A program made the position numbers and the translations under genes. A stretch of 64,000 bases of DNA from Congeria kusceri (Eukaryota > Mollusca > Bivalvia > Myida > Dreissenidae): assembly GCA_027627225.1 (NCBI GenBank), contig JAPFQT010000153.1, positions 124,001 through 188,000 of the forward strand. The letters are read 5' to 3'. Positions 38,027 to 49,140 of this stretch are shown here, piece after piece (the first letter of the stretch is position 1; each line of letters opens with the position of its first letter). Under the pieces are notes generated by a model, which was given only the letters and a program-made list of their open reading frames with translations, searched no databases and was not told the DNA's origin.

Positions 38027-38114
38027 AGAAAAGACTGGAACAGTACATTGTGAAGCAAATATCTGACGACGAACATGACGATGGAAGTATTACATTGATC
38101 GTGAGCAAAACCAG
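38027..38114 (+). pseudogene. Exon 8, acidic linker
   Basis: 88 nt between TTTATTTAG and GTATCT. It reads KRLEQYIVKQISDDEHDDG, then SITLIVSKT. The helical start and acidic DDEHDD patch resemble a hinge between SET and zinc fingers. The phase joins exon 9 through an AG|T Ser codon. Confidence 0.65.
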
Positions 38115-38238
38115 GTATCTAGTGTTACGTTTTTCATGACTGTGTCATACTGACATTAGAGTCAATGACTGAGATCGCAGTAAGCTTTTACAACACATGC
38201 AATATGGTTATATAATTTATTTCTATCTCTTGGTGCAG

Positions 38239-38348
38239 TGAAGATGCAGCAGGATCAACATCAACATATATGCACAGTAACAACTCGAGCAAAGCAATGA
38301 CAGACAGAAGCGCATAAAATGAAGCTGCATCAGAGAAAGAAAGAAAAG
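38239..38348 (+). pseudogene. Exon 9, Ser/Thr-rich linker
   Basis: 110 nt between TTGGTGCAG and GTACTA. It reads EDAAGSTSTYMHSNNSSK, AMTDRSA, stop (TAA 38315), NEAASEKERK, ending with one base that completes a Gly codon in exon 10. Low-complexity, probably disordered. Confidence 0.65.
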
Positions 38349-38559
38349 GTACTAAATACATGTACTTTTGCCGACTATCATGTCGATATCATTGGGGTAT
38401 CTTAGACTGTATCCTTTCATTTAAATGAATATACACATTGCAATTTGAAAATGTAAACAACGAGCTGTTTCTAGTAGAATTTCACATACACACGTATTTT
38501 CGCGCTGATATTTTAATATAAGACATATATCATATTACTGTGCAGGCAGCTTGACCTCC

Positions 38560-38960
38560 GGTATAATTAGGGCCCCGCAGATTGTTTTCTCTCCGTCCTT
38601 CTGTCCGTCCGTCTGACCGTCAGTCCACATTTATTACGTTTTTTCAGTCGATAACGGATTTTCTTGAAATTTGTCTTCATTGTAGAGGGTAATTTGTAAT
38701 TGTGCTTTAACATGTGCGTTAAGATGAGGATTTCAATTGTTCTTCCTCCATTCGCAAATTCCTTGGCGCTTTGATTATTTTCCTGTATTGACTGTATAGA
38801 GAATATTCCTTGTAAACGCACCTCCTTCTGTTGAGGGTTACGTGTAGTTGTGCGTTAAGATGGGGATTTAAAATTTTATAAAAAATACATATATTTTCAT
38901 TTCCTACCATAACTTTAAAAAACTTACTGGCCCAATCTTCAAACAAGCTTTCATTCGGGG
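38560..38960. repeat. Decayed bivalve-type repeat in intron 9
   Basis: Opens with GGGCCCCGCAG and CCGTCCTTCTGTCCGTCCGT, then two diverged units ending in GCGTTAAGATGRGGATTT near 38715 and 38855. Confidence 0.55.
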
Positions 38961-39128
38961 CCATTTGTCACTCCTGCGACAAAGTTCCAGTTGTTTTTGT
39001 CTCATGATACTCTACTATTTAGTGCTAACTTGAATAAGAATTATTTGTAACATAATACGTGTTAACGTCATAAAATAACCAATATCTAGTGTCACCGCGT
39101 TGTGTCATGGTTGTTCTTCTTTTACCAG

Positions 39129-40616
39129 GGAAACCTAAACGATCCTGTCCATTTCGTGGTTTTTTTTCGGCCAAATTACCTGATCATATGAAAAGTCAGC
39201 ATACATCTGAAAAGGAAGTAATTGCTGCAATGAAATTACCAAAGCCAGAACAACATCACGCATTTGCCAGTTTGAGAACGAAGGGTATATATCTAGCAAA
39301 TATGAAACAAATAAGAGATGGAAATACAAAGGATTTAATTCGAGAAAGAAAACAAGGGAATGATGAGATCGTTACATGTTCAGTGTGTAAAGCGTTTTTA
39401 TCGAAGACATCCTTTTACAAACACAAGAAAAAATGTCATTCAGCTGTTTCAGAAGCGTCATCAAGCGCAATAAATGTTACTCTCATGCAATATGAAAACA
39501 CTGGTGAAAAATACGTAGACTATCAGGCAAAAATTTTGAGTCGATTTCGTGACAATGGTGTCGGCAACATGTGTAGAAATAAAATACATTTGAAGGATTT
39601 TGGCTTCCACAGATATATTGCAAAGGGCGGTAACCAGAGCAAAGAGGCTGAAAAGAAATAATCTCTTATGACAATGTTAAGACAGTTAGCAAAACTGTTT
39701 TTGGACTTCAAAGATATATACAGAAATAGAACGAAAAAATACTGCACATCCATCACAAAAATTTTTGTTAGAGACAATTTTGAATTTCTAAAAGAGTTTT
39801 TGCAGAGCCGTAAGGACTCCAAAAATGACTTGAAGTCATCTCTAGGGTATACAATGAAGAAGTTTGCTAAGTTTAAATATCTATCCGTGGGAGAAGACAG
39901 GACAGAAACGAGGAAGCCAAAAGAGTTACCTGTTGAGGAAGACGTACAAACGTTAACCAATTATGTGCTACATCAATTAAGAGAACTAACAACAGATAGA
40001 TACAATTTTATTTCAAACGACGAATTTACACTTCTCAGAAATTTAGTTTTCTGTCGAGTTACATTATTTAATGCTAGAATAGGTGGAGAACCCAGTAGAT
40101 TGACTCTTGAACAATGGAAGGAAGCGGAGAATGATGAATGGCTGGGTAAGTGTACGGACTCGGATCTATCAGAACAGGAGCGTAAAATGCTCAAAACCAT
40201 GAAAGTCGCGTAGCAGACAGGCAAAAGAGACGAAAGTCTGATCCCTGTTCTTTTTCCAGAAGATACAATCCCAGGCTTGCGAATGCTTGCAGATCCAGAA
40301 ATAAGGAAAGATGGTGGCGTTAACAAATACAACAAATTTCTTTTCCCATGTACGAATTTGTCAGACAAACATGTGATCGGGTCCGACAGCATCAGGATTA
40401 TATGTGCAAAGGCTTTGGTAGAAACGTTAACAGCAACGAAGTTTCGTCATCGAGTGTCGACCAAATATGCACAACTTGAAACGGACGAGCAGGAAAGGGG
40501 TGCCTTTTACCGCCACATGGGACATAGTGATGCAATCAACAGAAATGTGTACCAGTGTCCTCCGGCCGTATTAGAAGTCACACAAGTTGGAAGATTCCTT
40601 CACAACATTGACATAG
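39129..40616 (+). pseudogene. Exon 10: zinc fingers and tyrosine recombinase
   Basis: A 1488-nt exon in one frame, broken only by TAA 39659 and TAG 40211. Finger 1 (CPFRGFFSAKLPDHMKSQH) has Arg at the second Cys; finger 2 (CSVCKAFLSKTSFYKHKKKCH) is complete. A helical core-binding region follows (SLMTMLRQLAKLFLDFKDIY; FAKFKYLSVGEDR). The catalytic part has FNARIGGEPSRLTLEQW (Arg 40076), TKFRHRVSTKYAQLE (Arg 40445), FYRHMGHSDAIN (His 40514 and 40523) and NVYQCPP (Tyr 40550), then VGRFLHN. This is the R...R-H...Y set of Crypton-like tyrosine recombinases, which cut and rejoin DNA. Activity is not expected in this copy. Confidence 0.88.
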
Positions 40617-41702
40617 GTATGCACATATTTATGAATAACTAAAAATATACTATTTTTGTAAAACATTGTGTGCACACGGTATTGACAAGCGACGGTCCAA
40701 ATGCGATTGGCTATTTTCGGTGATTTTGATTAATGTAAACAGACGAAAAATGCCATAATCTGATGGCATGCATTGATTGAGTAGTAGTTATAACAGTGTA
40801 TATAAATGTCCAATCAATTCTGATATTCTACTGCATAATTATATTGATTTAAAAACTAGTTATTGCATAGTGGTAACAACAACCTGTTAATATGTTTTAA
40901 GAATGCGAGTGTATGAGATCCCAGATTACCAAATGATTATCCGGAACTTGATGGGTTTTGGTCCTTCTATGTGCTGTGTACCTTTCACTTTTAGTAGGAG
41001 AAATAATTTTTGTTTATAAAGGTCATTCTAAAATAAGAACAAACGCGCGCGTCCGTTTAAGTTTGATCCGCATGCTTTACTTGGATAATACATTCATTGT
41101 ATATGGCAGTACATGTTGTTATGACGGGCAAAAAGAAATACAAAAATAAAATGTACATGGAAGTAGATACAGGTCCGAGTTATCGTCTTTTCAGTGAAGA
41201 TATGTCGTAAAATTTTCATAAACAAATACAAAATCAAAATCCCCTAAAATCAACCGATGTCAAAATGGTCAACTGTGCAAAATAAATGCTCAAACAGTTA
41301 CATGATCGCAAAATGTCACAGGTTCTGATACGAGGTGACGTCACGGAGATTACTAGATTAGTGTTTACTAAAGTTAAGCAAAGTTAGCAAGTTTTAGAAA
41401 ACTTGAACCACCGGCCTTGGTGAGTGGTTCATACGTTTTCATGCCGAACAAATAAACTTATCTTTATTCAACACTTACGTAATATTTTATTTGTCCCAGT
41501 TTTTATTTTTATTTTGCAAATATACGAAATAATACATACTAAATAAAAAGAAAAACATAAAGTGACGTCATAAAATAGCGTAACTAGATTGCGCGTGTTG
41601 TAATAAAGCAAAGTTCATTCACCAGGGATTCATTTCGTTATATTACGTTTAAATTTTATATCATTACTAAATGGAAAACTGTTAATCTGATTATGCTGAC
41701 AG

Positions 41703-41762
41703 AAACACAAGAACAATCAAACCAAATAATGGAACAGATCACAAACACAATGACAAGAAACG
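41703..41762 (+). pseudogene. Candidate exon 11
   Basis: 60 nt between ATGCTGACAG and GTAAGC; joins exon 10 through G|AA (Glu) and reads TQEQSNQIMEQITNTMTRN plus one base. Polar helix; no motif. Confidence 0.62.
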
Positions 41763-42258
41763 GTAAGCTATTCTTTTGTGTTTGCCCATAGTAATTTTCT
41801 GTAGTTAAACCTCACATAATGAAAACAGTGTTCCGTCATACTAGTATAATGACTCTTAGCCCGGACATCTCGTTCATAGACCTTGTTCATAGAACTTGTG
41901 CTTAACCTACAGAGCTTTCCGGCTCTCATAAACCCCTTAAGCGTTCTAATGCCATATCGCCGCCACTGTGGTTTTGGTTATCTTGGTTAACAGCTCCGGT
42001 AAGGTAGTCATTGTTGCATATCAGTCTTTTTTTTTTCTTATGCTATGCATAATGATGTGTACTGACTTGTTATTAAAACTATTTTGCCAACAAAACATGT
42101 GCTTTGTTTGGTAAATTACGACTGGGCTACTTTGGCGGTTTGTAATGGAAGTGTCCGTTATACAGAAAACTTTTTTTTTCAGGATGATGTGTCTATGTTT
42201 ACAAACATTATTTACAGAATTAATTTGGACGTATTCACAAGTATCTTCTCCTGTACAG

Positions 42259-42347
42259 AATCAACCATGCGGGAATCGTTTGCTTCAAAAATGCACGATT
42301 CGGATTCTACAGAAATAAGCAGTGGCGGAGAAATTTACATCTCAATG
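42259..42347 (+). pseudogene. Candidate exon 12
   Basis: 89 nt after TTCTCCTGTACAG and before GTAGGT. It completes a Glu codon and reads STMRESFASKMHDSDSTEIS and SGGEIYISM. An alternative acceptor at 42182 gives a longer open version but the wrong phase. Confidence 0.6.
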
Positions 42348-42521
42348 GTAGGTTAGCATAATTATAGTAATATTTCTCAGAGTGTTCCTTACTTTATTAA
42401 ACAAAATATTAAACAATATTTAAAGGATTCGAAAATAACTAAAGACGAATCATCTGTCGGCTAAATTAATTATACTCCTATATTGATAAATTGCTGAGTT
42501 ATAAAATTTGCTTTTGTTTAG

Positions 42522-42564
42522 GATGGTGAAGAAATCTCAATTGACAAAGGTTCACATATTGAAG
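42522..42564 (+). pseudogene. Candidate exon 13
   Basis: 43 nt between TTGTTTAG and GTAAGA; reads DGEEISIDKGSHIE, a continuation in style of the Ser/Glu linker of exon 12. Confidence 0.65.
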
Positions 42565-42607
42565 GTAAGACCCATAATTTTAATTATTGGCTTTACCAGT
42601 GTTTTTT

Positions 42608-43430
42608 AGCTCACCTGAGCACAAAGTGCTCATGGTGAGCTTTTGTGATTGCCCGTTGTCCGTCGTGCGTGCGTGCGTGCGTGCGTGTGTGCGTGCGTGC
42701 GTGCGTCGTCAACTTTTCATTCAAACAACATCTCCTCCTAAACCGCTTGGCAGATTTTCACCAAACTTCACAGGAATGATCCTTGTGGAGACTTCTTTCA
42801 AGGTTGTTCAAATATTTTCGGTCCGCTAAATATGTAGGTCACCAGAGCTAAAAAATGGATTTAAAAAATGAAAACTTTAAAAACCTTCTTCTATGAAACC
42901 GCAGGCTCAGAGCTTTCATATTTGATATGTGACATCCTCTAGAGGTTCCCTACAAAGATTATTCAAATTATGCCTCAGGGGCAAAACGATCCACGTCCAG
43001 GGCGTCACATGGTTTATATAGAATATGTATCAAAATGACTTTAAATATCTTCTCCTCTGAAACCACAAGGCCCAGAGGTTTCATATTTGGTATGTAACAT
43101 CCTATAGTGGTCCTCTACAAAGATCATTCAAATTATGCCCCGGGCGTCAAAACTGGCCACGCCCCGGGGTTCTCATGGTTCATGTAAGATATATAGCAAA
43201 ATGACTTTAAAAATAGTCTCCTCTGAACCCGCAAGGCCCAGAGGTTTCATATTTGGTATGTAACATCCTTTAGTGGTCCTTTACAAAGTTTGTACAAATT
43301 ATGCCCCATGGGTCAAAACTGACCACACCCCAGGGGTCACATGGTTTATTTAGACATAAATAGCATAATGACTTTAAAAATCTCCTCTGAAACCGCATGG
43401 CCTAGAGGTTTCATATTTGATTCATCGTAC
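42608..43430 (+). mobile_element. Hairpin-headed satellite module
   Basis: Starts with a near-perfect hairpin at 42608-42641 (AGCTCACC TGAGCAC / GTGCTCA GGTGAGCT), then GTCCGTCGTGCGTGCGTGCG, then about 3.5 units of roughly 175 bp with CTCCTCTGAAACCRCAAGGC, AGAGGTTTCATATTTGGTAT, CAAATTATGCCYC and GTCAAAACTGRCCACRCCCC. Lies in intron 13. This layout is a common bivalve interspersed repeat; no coding capacity. Confidence 0.8.
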
Positions 43431-43788
43431 AGTTGCAGAATGTTTATAAAATGTTAAATTGCGATATTTTGGAGGTTAGTACATAAGAAAAACGCTAAAA
43501 TATAGCTTGAATATATGTCATATTAAATGTATTTGTTATATTCAGATAATTAATGTGACTGCACGAGAATGGCCATACGACTAAGGACATGGGATTTTCT
43601 TTCAAGAACCATTAACTTCTTGGCTATTTTATGAAATGTACATGATACTTTCAGAGTTAACGAATCACTCCTTCATTCCGTTGTTGTTTAGATACCCAGG
43701 GACACATTGCAATGTGTAAAGTCTAAACTTAATAAAGTTTACATGTATAAGAATAACTAATATTTATTTTGTTTCAACATATTGGCAG

Positions 43789-43811
43789 TAACTTTGGCAA
43801 AAGGATTAAGG
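43789..43811 (+). pseudogene. Candidate micro-exon 14
   Basis: 23 nt between ATTGGCAG and GTAAGT. It reads VTLAKGLR after joining exon 13 and leaves phase 0. Supported by splice signals and phase only. Confidence 0.45.
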
Positions 43812-44271
43812 GTAAGTAATGTATGCTGATAAAAAACATGTCTCAATAAAAAATGGGGTATTTAATGAGAATATAGCAGAACTCTGCTATTTAATCAAAC
43901 TGAAAATTCTAGTAAGTGTCTAATTCATAAATAAAATTGTTGCTATTCCGTTTATGAATTGAATGGTCTGATGAAAGGATGGCATGTCTGTATTTGGGTT
44001 TGAATTTCCGTCCACTCCTCTCTTGCCTCTCTATTTATATGACCAATTCATATGGAGAAACACGTATATTATGACAATATGTCATTCTGAGTTGGTAATG
44101 AACTCGCCAGATATGAGATTCTTGAAATGGACGGTAGCATTTCGTGAATTGAAGTCTAACTAATATTGTTTTAGTATTCTCGATATGAACCTGTTATTTG
44201 TGTGTATATGTATTATGACTAGCATAATGATTTAAAAAGAAGCCTGATATAATTTTGTTGGTCTGTTATAG

Positions 44272-44329
44272 CGGTGCGATATAACGGGAAACAATATCAT
44301 ATCTTTTCGGGAAAATGCATCATAAGAAG
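44272..44329 (+). pseudogene. Candidate exon 15
   Basis: 58 nt between TCTGTTATAG and GTGTAT; reads RCDITGNNIISFRENAS, stop (TAA 44323), E. The phases fit both neighbours; no motif. Confidence 0.45.
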
Positions 44330-44931
44330 GTGTATGACACTCACATACAAGTCTAATATATTAGATGTGTTAGTTAGAAAGATTAAGGTATTTTGCATAT
44401 AAATTATTTTGAGAATTGTCTAGCTGGAAATGGAAAACAGAAGGCTGTTTTATTTTACTGTTCAGTGCTTATATTCTTCAATGCTGGTACATACACAAAT
44501 ATTAAAACCTGCTCTTGCCAGAAACCAATGGGTATTTCTTAATACTTTTAAGGAAATACGCTTCTGTTCTGTGTCAAAATCCTCAAGCTAGTTTGATTTT
44601 TCGAAGAAACATTGCTTCCTCAGTGAGGGTTTAGAATCCATATATGGCTATGTTGAAATCATGGAAACGTTTCGTGTCTAAAACCACTGCATATTAAAGT
44701 AATATTGTTTCTTGTATAACCCTCTAAAAGTACTTTGAGACATTTATGTTTGCGAAAATGTGACGTTTAGTTTTGTTGTACGGCTCTACAGAAAATCTAA
44801 TATGGTTTTGTTGTCTATCGAAGCTTTGAAAATCATGCCAGAACACAAGTGACACGTTTGCTACAGATAACCATTGGTTAAACTCAGTTAAGCGATCTAA
44901 TGCCATCGTTGCCCTCTTCTTTTATTAATAG

Positions 44932-45039
44932 TTTGACGGTAAACTGTATGGAAAGAAGAAGATACCCAACGGCTGAACATATACTTTTCCAGTACAGTAC
45001 ACGACATTTCTAAATGGGACACTAAAGGAAATTTACCAG
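44932..45039 (+). pseudogene. Exon 16: SANT-like C-terminal segment
   Basis: 108 nt between TTATTAATAG and GTGGGT. After TGA (44934) and TAA (44940) it reads TVWKEEDTQRLNIYFSS and TVHDISKWDTKGNLP. The W-x-E/D-E...YF...K.NLPG pattern is the short Myb/SANT-like tail found at the end of recombinase-bearing relatives. Both stops sit in the Arg/Lys-rich lead-in where relatives have basic residues. TGA lies in a TGACGG context, compatible with C-to-T change at a CGA codon. Confidence 0.72.
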
Positions 45040-45313
45040 GTGGGTGAAATTATAAAATATGTTGATCTCCAGTTGTAAGGATCACAATTAACAAAAGTCG
45101 CAATGCAGGTTCTAGTTATGAAAGTAAATTCAACTTGTATTCGGCAATTTTTAGAACAAAATATATAATGTGATCTTATGACCACAGATCAAATACTTTC
45201 ATTTTGTATAGCATTGTTGTGGTCACGATACCAAACTTGGTACTAATAAGTGTAATTAACAACCACCATTTCATCTTCAGCTTTGTAATTACACTCACAA
45301 TTTTACATTTTAG

Positions 45314-45468
45314 GATACTCCGGAATTCGGGAATTCATTCGTCTTCATCCTGATATTCACGCTGATCTGCCTCTCGCTGAACGATTAAAAGTAATACACG
45401 CTAAACTATATAATGAACGTAACAAGTCCAGAAGAATAGCTCTTTTGCATTCAACACAAATGAAATGA
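45314..45468 (+). pseudogene. Exon 17: C-terminal end of the gene
   Basis: 155 nt after TACATTTTAG; completes the Gly of NLPG and reads YSGIREFIRLHPDIHADLP, LAERLKVIHAKLYNERNKSR, RIALLHSTQMK, then TGA at 45466. The helix and NERNKSRR basic end match the family C-terminus. The final stop looks genuine because it follows the conserved basic run. Confidence 0.78.
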
Positions 45469-45956
45469 AACAAATGTGGTGCAACACATATTTATAACGT
45501 ATGGCAACAACTTTTAAAAATTAGAAAGTTATGTTACAAGAAAGACCTCTGTGATTTAAATGAGGACAGAGGACCATAGTCTGTGGACAAGAAGATCAAT
45601 ATGAACTCTTGTTGGAATATATAATGGTACCTTATAAGTTAGTTGCATTCTTAAACTGTTGGGTCCAGTTTCTCGAAGGCTTTACTCTTTTAAAGTATAT
45701 CATCAATCAAAATTCCTATTTAACAACCAAAAATAGAATTTATTTAGATTATCGGACATGCAAATTATTGCAATATGAAAATACTGAGCTAAAGCAAAAC
45801 CAGCTTCAACATACTTAATATTTTTTTATAAATCGGACCCTCGGTTGAACTCTATGTTATTAGTGTAAACTGTATTGGCCAATTAAAGTACATATATACT
45901 AAAGTGCATACATATCTTGCAGACACATAACAAACACTTCCTGGTTAGCATTTTAA

Positions 45957-47276
45957 GCTCGACTATTCGAAGAAAAGGTGAGCTTTCCTACTACCCCCGG
46001 CGTCGGCGTCTGAATTTGGTTAAAGTGTGTATTCAAAAGTCTTTATCTTCAAAACTACATAAGTTATTCACTTGAAACTTGTAACTTTCATCAATTCCAG
46101 TATCATGGGCAACATTCCCATAACTCTATTTTGTATTGTTACAGAGTTATGCCCCCTTTTTACATAGATTTTCAAGTTAAAGTTTATATTCAAAAGTTGT
46201 GTAACTGCAGTTCGACATAAGTTATTCTCTTGAAACTTGGAATATACCTTTGTCATTAATTCCAGTATCAGGAGCAACATCTCCCATAAAAGTGCTTTGT
46301 CTTTTGACAAAGTAATGCCGTTTTGTCATATAGATTGTCTGGTTCAAGTTTAAATTCAAAAGTTGTCTAACTTCAAAACCACACAAGTTGTTCACTTGAA
46401 ACTTGGAATATACCTTTGTCATCAACTCCAGTATCAGAAGTAATATTCTCCATAACTCGGTTTTGTCTTTTGATAGAGTTACGTCTCTTTTTCACATTGA
46501 TATTCTGGTTGAAGTTCATATTTAAAAGTTTTGTAACTTTACAACTACATAAGTTATTGTTTTGAAACTTGGAATATACTTTTGACCTCAACTCCAGTAT
46601 CAGGAGCAACATTTCCCATAACCATGTTTTTTATTCTGACAGAGTCATGCCCATTTTTCATATAGATTTTCTGGTTAAAGTTTATTTTCAAAAGTTTTGT
46701 AACTGCAGAACTACATAAGTTATTCGCTTGAATCTTGGAATATACTTCTTTCATCAATTCCAGTGTCCGGGGCAACATAGATTTACTGGTTAAAGTTTAT
46801 ATTCAAAAGTTTTGTAACTACATATGTTATTCACTTAAAACTTGGAATATATCTGTGTCATCAACTCCAGTATCAGGGGCAACATTCCCTATAGCTCTTT
46901 GTATTTTGACAGAGTTATACCCCTTTATCACATATATTTCTTGTTAAAATTTATATTAAACGGTTTTGTAATTTTAGAACTACATAAGTTATTCACTTGC
47001 AACATGGACTATATCTGTGTCATCAACACCTTATCAGGTGCAACATTCCCTATAACTCTGTTTTGCATTTTGATAGAGGTATGCCCACTTGTTCCAAAGT
47101 CTTCAAATTAATAAACTACACAAGATGTTTACTTGAAACTTGGTAAATTTTGATGACATAATTGCCATAACTCAAGTTTTGTATGTCCACAAGTGTATGC
47201 CCCTTCCACTTTCAAACATATGTACCAACTGAAATACTTCAAAGAGTGGAGCGTGCTGTCCTCTGACAGCTCTTGT
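45957..47276 (+). mobile_element. Satellite module, eight units of about 165 bp
   Basis: Head AGCTCGACTATTCGAAGAAA at 45957 with GGTGAGCT and CCCCCGGCGTCGGCGTC. Units are marked by ACTACATAAGTTATTCACTTG near 46053, 46208, 46374, 46542, 46708, 46817, 46977 and 47112. The end word is GTGCTGTCCTCTGACAGCTC near 47252. The many 65-90 residue ORFs here are repeat-unit translations. Confidence 0.85.
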
Positions 47277-48960
47277 TGACACGTGTTATTACTGACTTGT
47301 AAGCTTACTCAGCAAGTTTTACACTCCAGAACACCATCTAAAATAAACTAAGTATTTCATAGTATAATATCTAGGTTATTTTTTACGCTCATTAAAGCTT
47401 TATTTTCTATGTATGCATTAAATTGAAATACATGTATACTGGAAAATATATAAAAACTCTGCTTTAAAAGAGTTTAGTATTTTAATTGTATGTATTACAT
47501 GAACTAAATTGTCTATATTTGATTATCATGTTGTAACCATGTTTTTGAATTGTTTTTTAAGTGTTATATATACATGTATATAGCTACTGAAATAGACAAA
47601 CTACAGAGTACATTTTGCGATGAACGTCGTATAACATATAATTAAACTGTAAATTGTGAACTAAAAATATTTACTTTATCAGTCGTATTTGCAAAAAAGA
47701 GCACGAACAACTGACTTAAAATTATGAACAATCCTATTTAACTACTTATAGTATTTATAATGAAAATATTCAGAATGCAAAGTTGTAAAGTTATTATAAT
47801 GAATAACGAATACTGTTAAATGTGCAATATAGAAAATGGCGATACCAATTTTAGTCTACATTCGCATAATTTAAAACTAGAAAGATGTATATTTAATAGT
47901 ACTGATAATATTATATGAAAATTATGTAACATGAGCACTGTTGAACCACAATATCACTTCATTTGTTTGTGTCAATCATCCAGAGAGTTTGAGGGAAACA
48001 TTGTATTTCAATTAATTGTTTAAACCTTATGAACTTAAAAATAGTATGTTGTCAAAAAAGTTCAGCAATCAACAATGTATCTATATTGATGTTATGGACC
48101 ACGTGCAGAAAAGTAGCTCTTACTGCTTCATAATACTATAATGGATGGTTGTACTTTTATAATATTGATATACCTAGCATGCAATTTGTATATATGATGA
48201 ATACCTGTGTGTTTTTTGTGAAATACGTATACATATATGGGCTTACTCTCCCATTCGCCAAATTAACCGATGGTCTTGCATATATACTGTTAATGGCCAA
48301 ATGTTGTTTGGCTCAATGCCAATGAACTTGGAATTTATATGTATACCAATTAATATTCGCATGTTAATGTATATTCAAATATATTTTTTGCGGTTTCCAT
48401 AGTATGTTCAGTCATATTTTTGTATGACTAATGACATATTCCAGTCATCGATATTTGTGTATGACTAATGTTTATGTTGCAATCAACAATATGATTACTG
48501 TTTGATAAATACTATCCTCTTATTCGGTTGATTTAACGGCAAGTTAAATACTCCACAATAATGACATCTTCAGTATAAATACATTCTAAGGTAAATTCGC
48601 TTAATCATTTGCTATTGGAAGATATTTATATTTTTGAAGAGTGTTATTTTTGTTTATTTTTTTTAATTTTTTATTAATTTATTTGTTTCTATAATACATA
48701 TTTCCATAGTAATATTTATGTAATGCATATAATGCCAAATATACATACGAAATTAATATACAACAAAATGTGAACAAAATACAAGTAGCAAAATATCAAA
48801 TACACACAAGTACATGCATTACTGTATGAATTTTAATAAAGTGTGCATAAAGATGTCATGAAAATTATATAATAAGAAAAAATATATATCTTTTAAATAT
48901 AATTAAAATGTTTGGTTTTACTAATTTTGAATGTAATATTGATATTGTAACTGACAACTA
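47277..48960. other. Non-coding AT-rich DNA
   Basis: No gene. At 48288-48345 AATGGCCAAATGTTGTTTGG and GCCAATGAACTTGG resemble the LINE 3' end near 53715-53765, so a LINE 3' scrap is likely here. Confidence 0.5.
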
Positions 48961-49140
48961 GAAAAAGTTGGATTGTTGTTTATGAGAATTTTTTTTTTTA
49001 ACATATCAGCATATATGAAAATAGTAGTTTCTATCCGAAGCGGTCCCAATTTCTACAGTGATTTCGTACTTTTTCTTCATATGGGCTACCTTAGTTTTAA
49101 TTTTGTTTCTGTTGTTTAGATACTGAACGCAGCTTCGAAC

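Larger units (their letters stand above)
27438..45468 (+). pseudogene. SET / 17-aa repeat / zinc finger / tyrosine recombinase gene
   Basis: Seventeen candidate exons: 27438-27483, 28486-28527, 32116-32272, 33246-33453, 33843-34647, 35851-35904, 36392-36506, 38027-38114, 38239-38348, 39129-40616, 41703-41762, 42259-42347, 42522-42564, 43789-43811, 44272-44329, 44932-45039 and 45314-45468. Every junction has AG and GT at the borders, and the phases match across all 16 introns. The domains run SET, repeat array, linker, zinc fingers, Crypton-like tyrosine recombinase, SANT-like tail. In-frame stops lie at 32268, 36413, 38315, 39659, 40211, 44323, 44934 and 44940, and there is one 2-nt deletion at about 34413. 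I recognise the architecture from predicted invertebrate and fish proteins labelled KMT5A-like, but know no experimental function. More 5' exons may exist. Confidence 0.8.

Noticed and set aside
42084..42356. Longer 90-residue reading of exon 12
   Set aside because: It needs the acceptor at 42182, which breaks phase with exon 11; the acceptor at 42258 restores it.
43960..44020. Hammerhead-ribozyme-like CTGATGA
   Set aside because: No GAAA box or pairing stems in the needed places.
46068..47111. Series of 65-90 residue ORFs on both strands
   Set aside because: Translations of 165-bp satellite units; the same peptides recur with the units.
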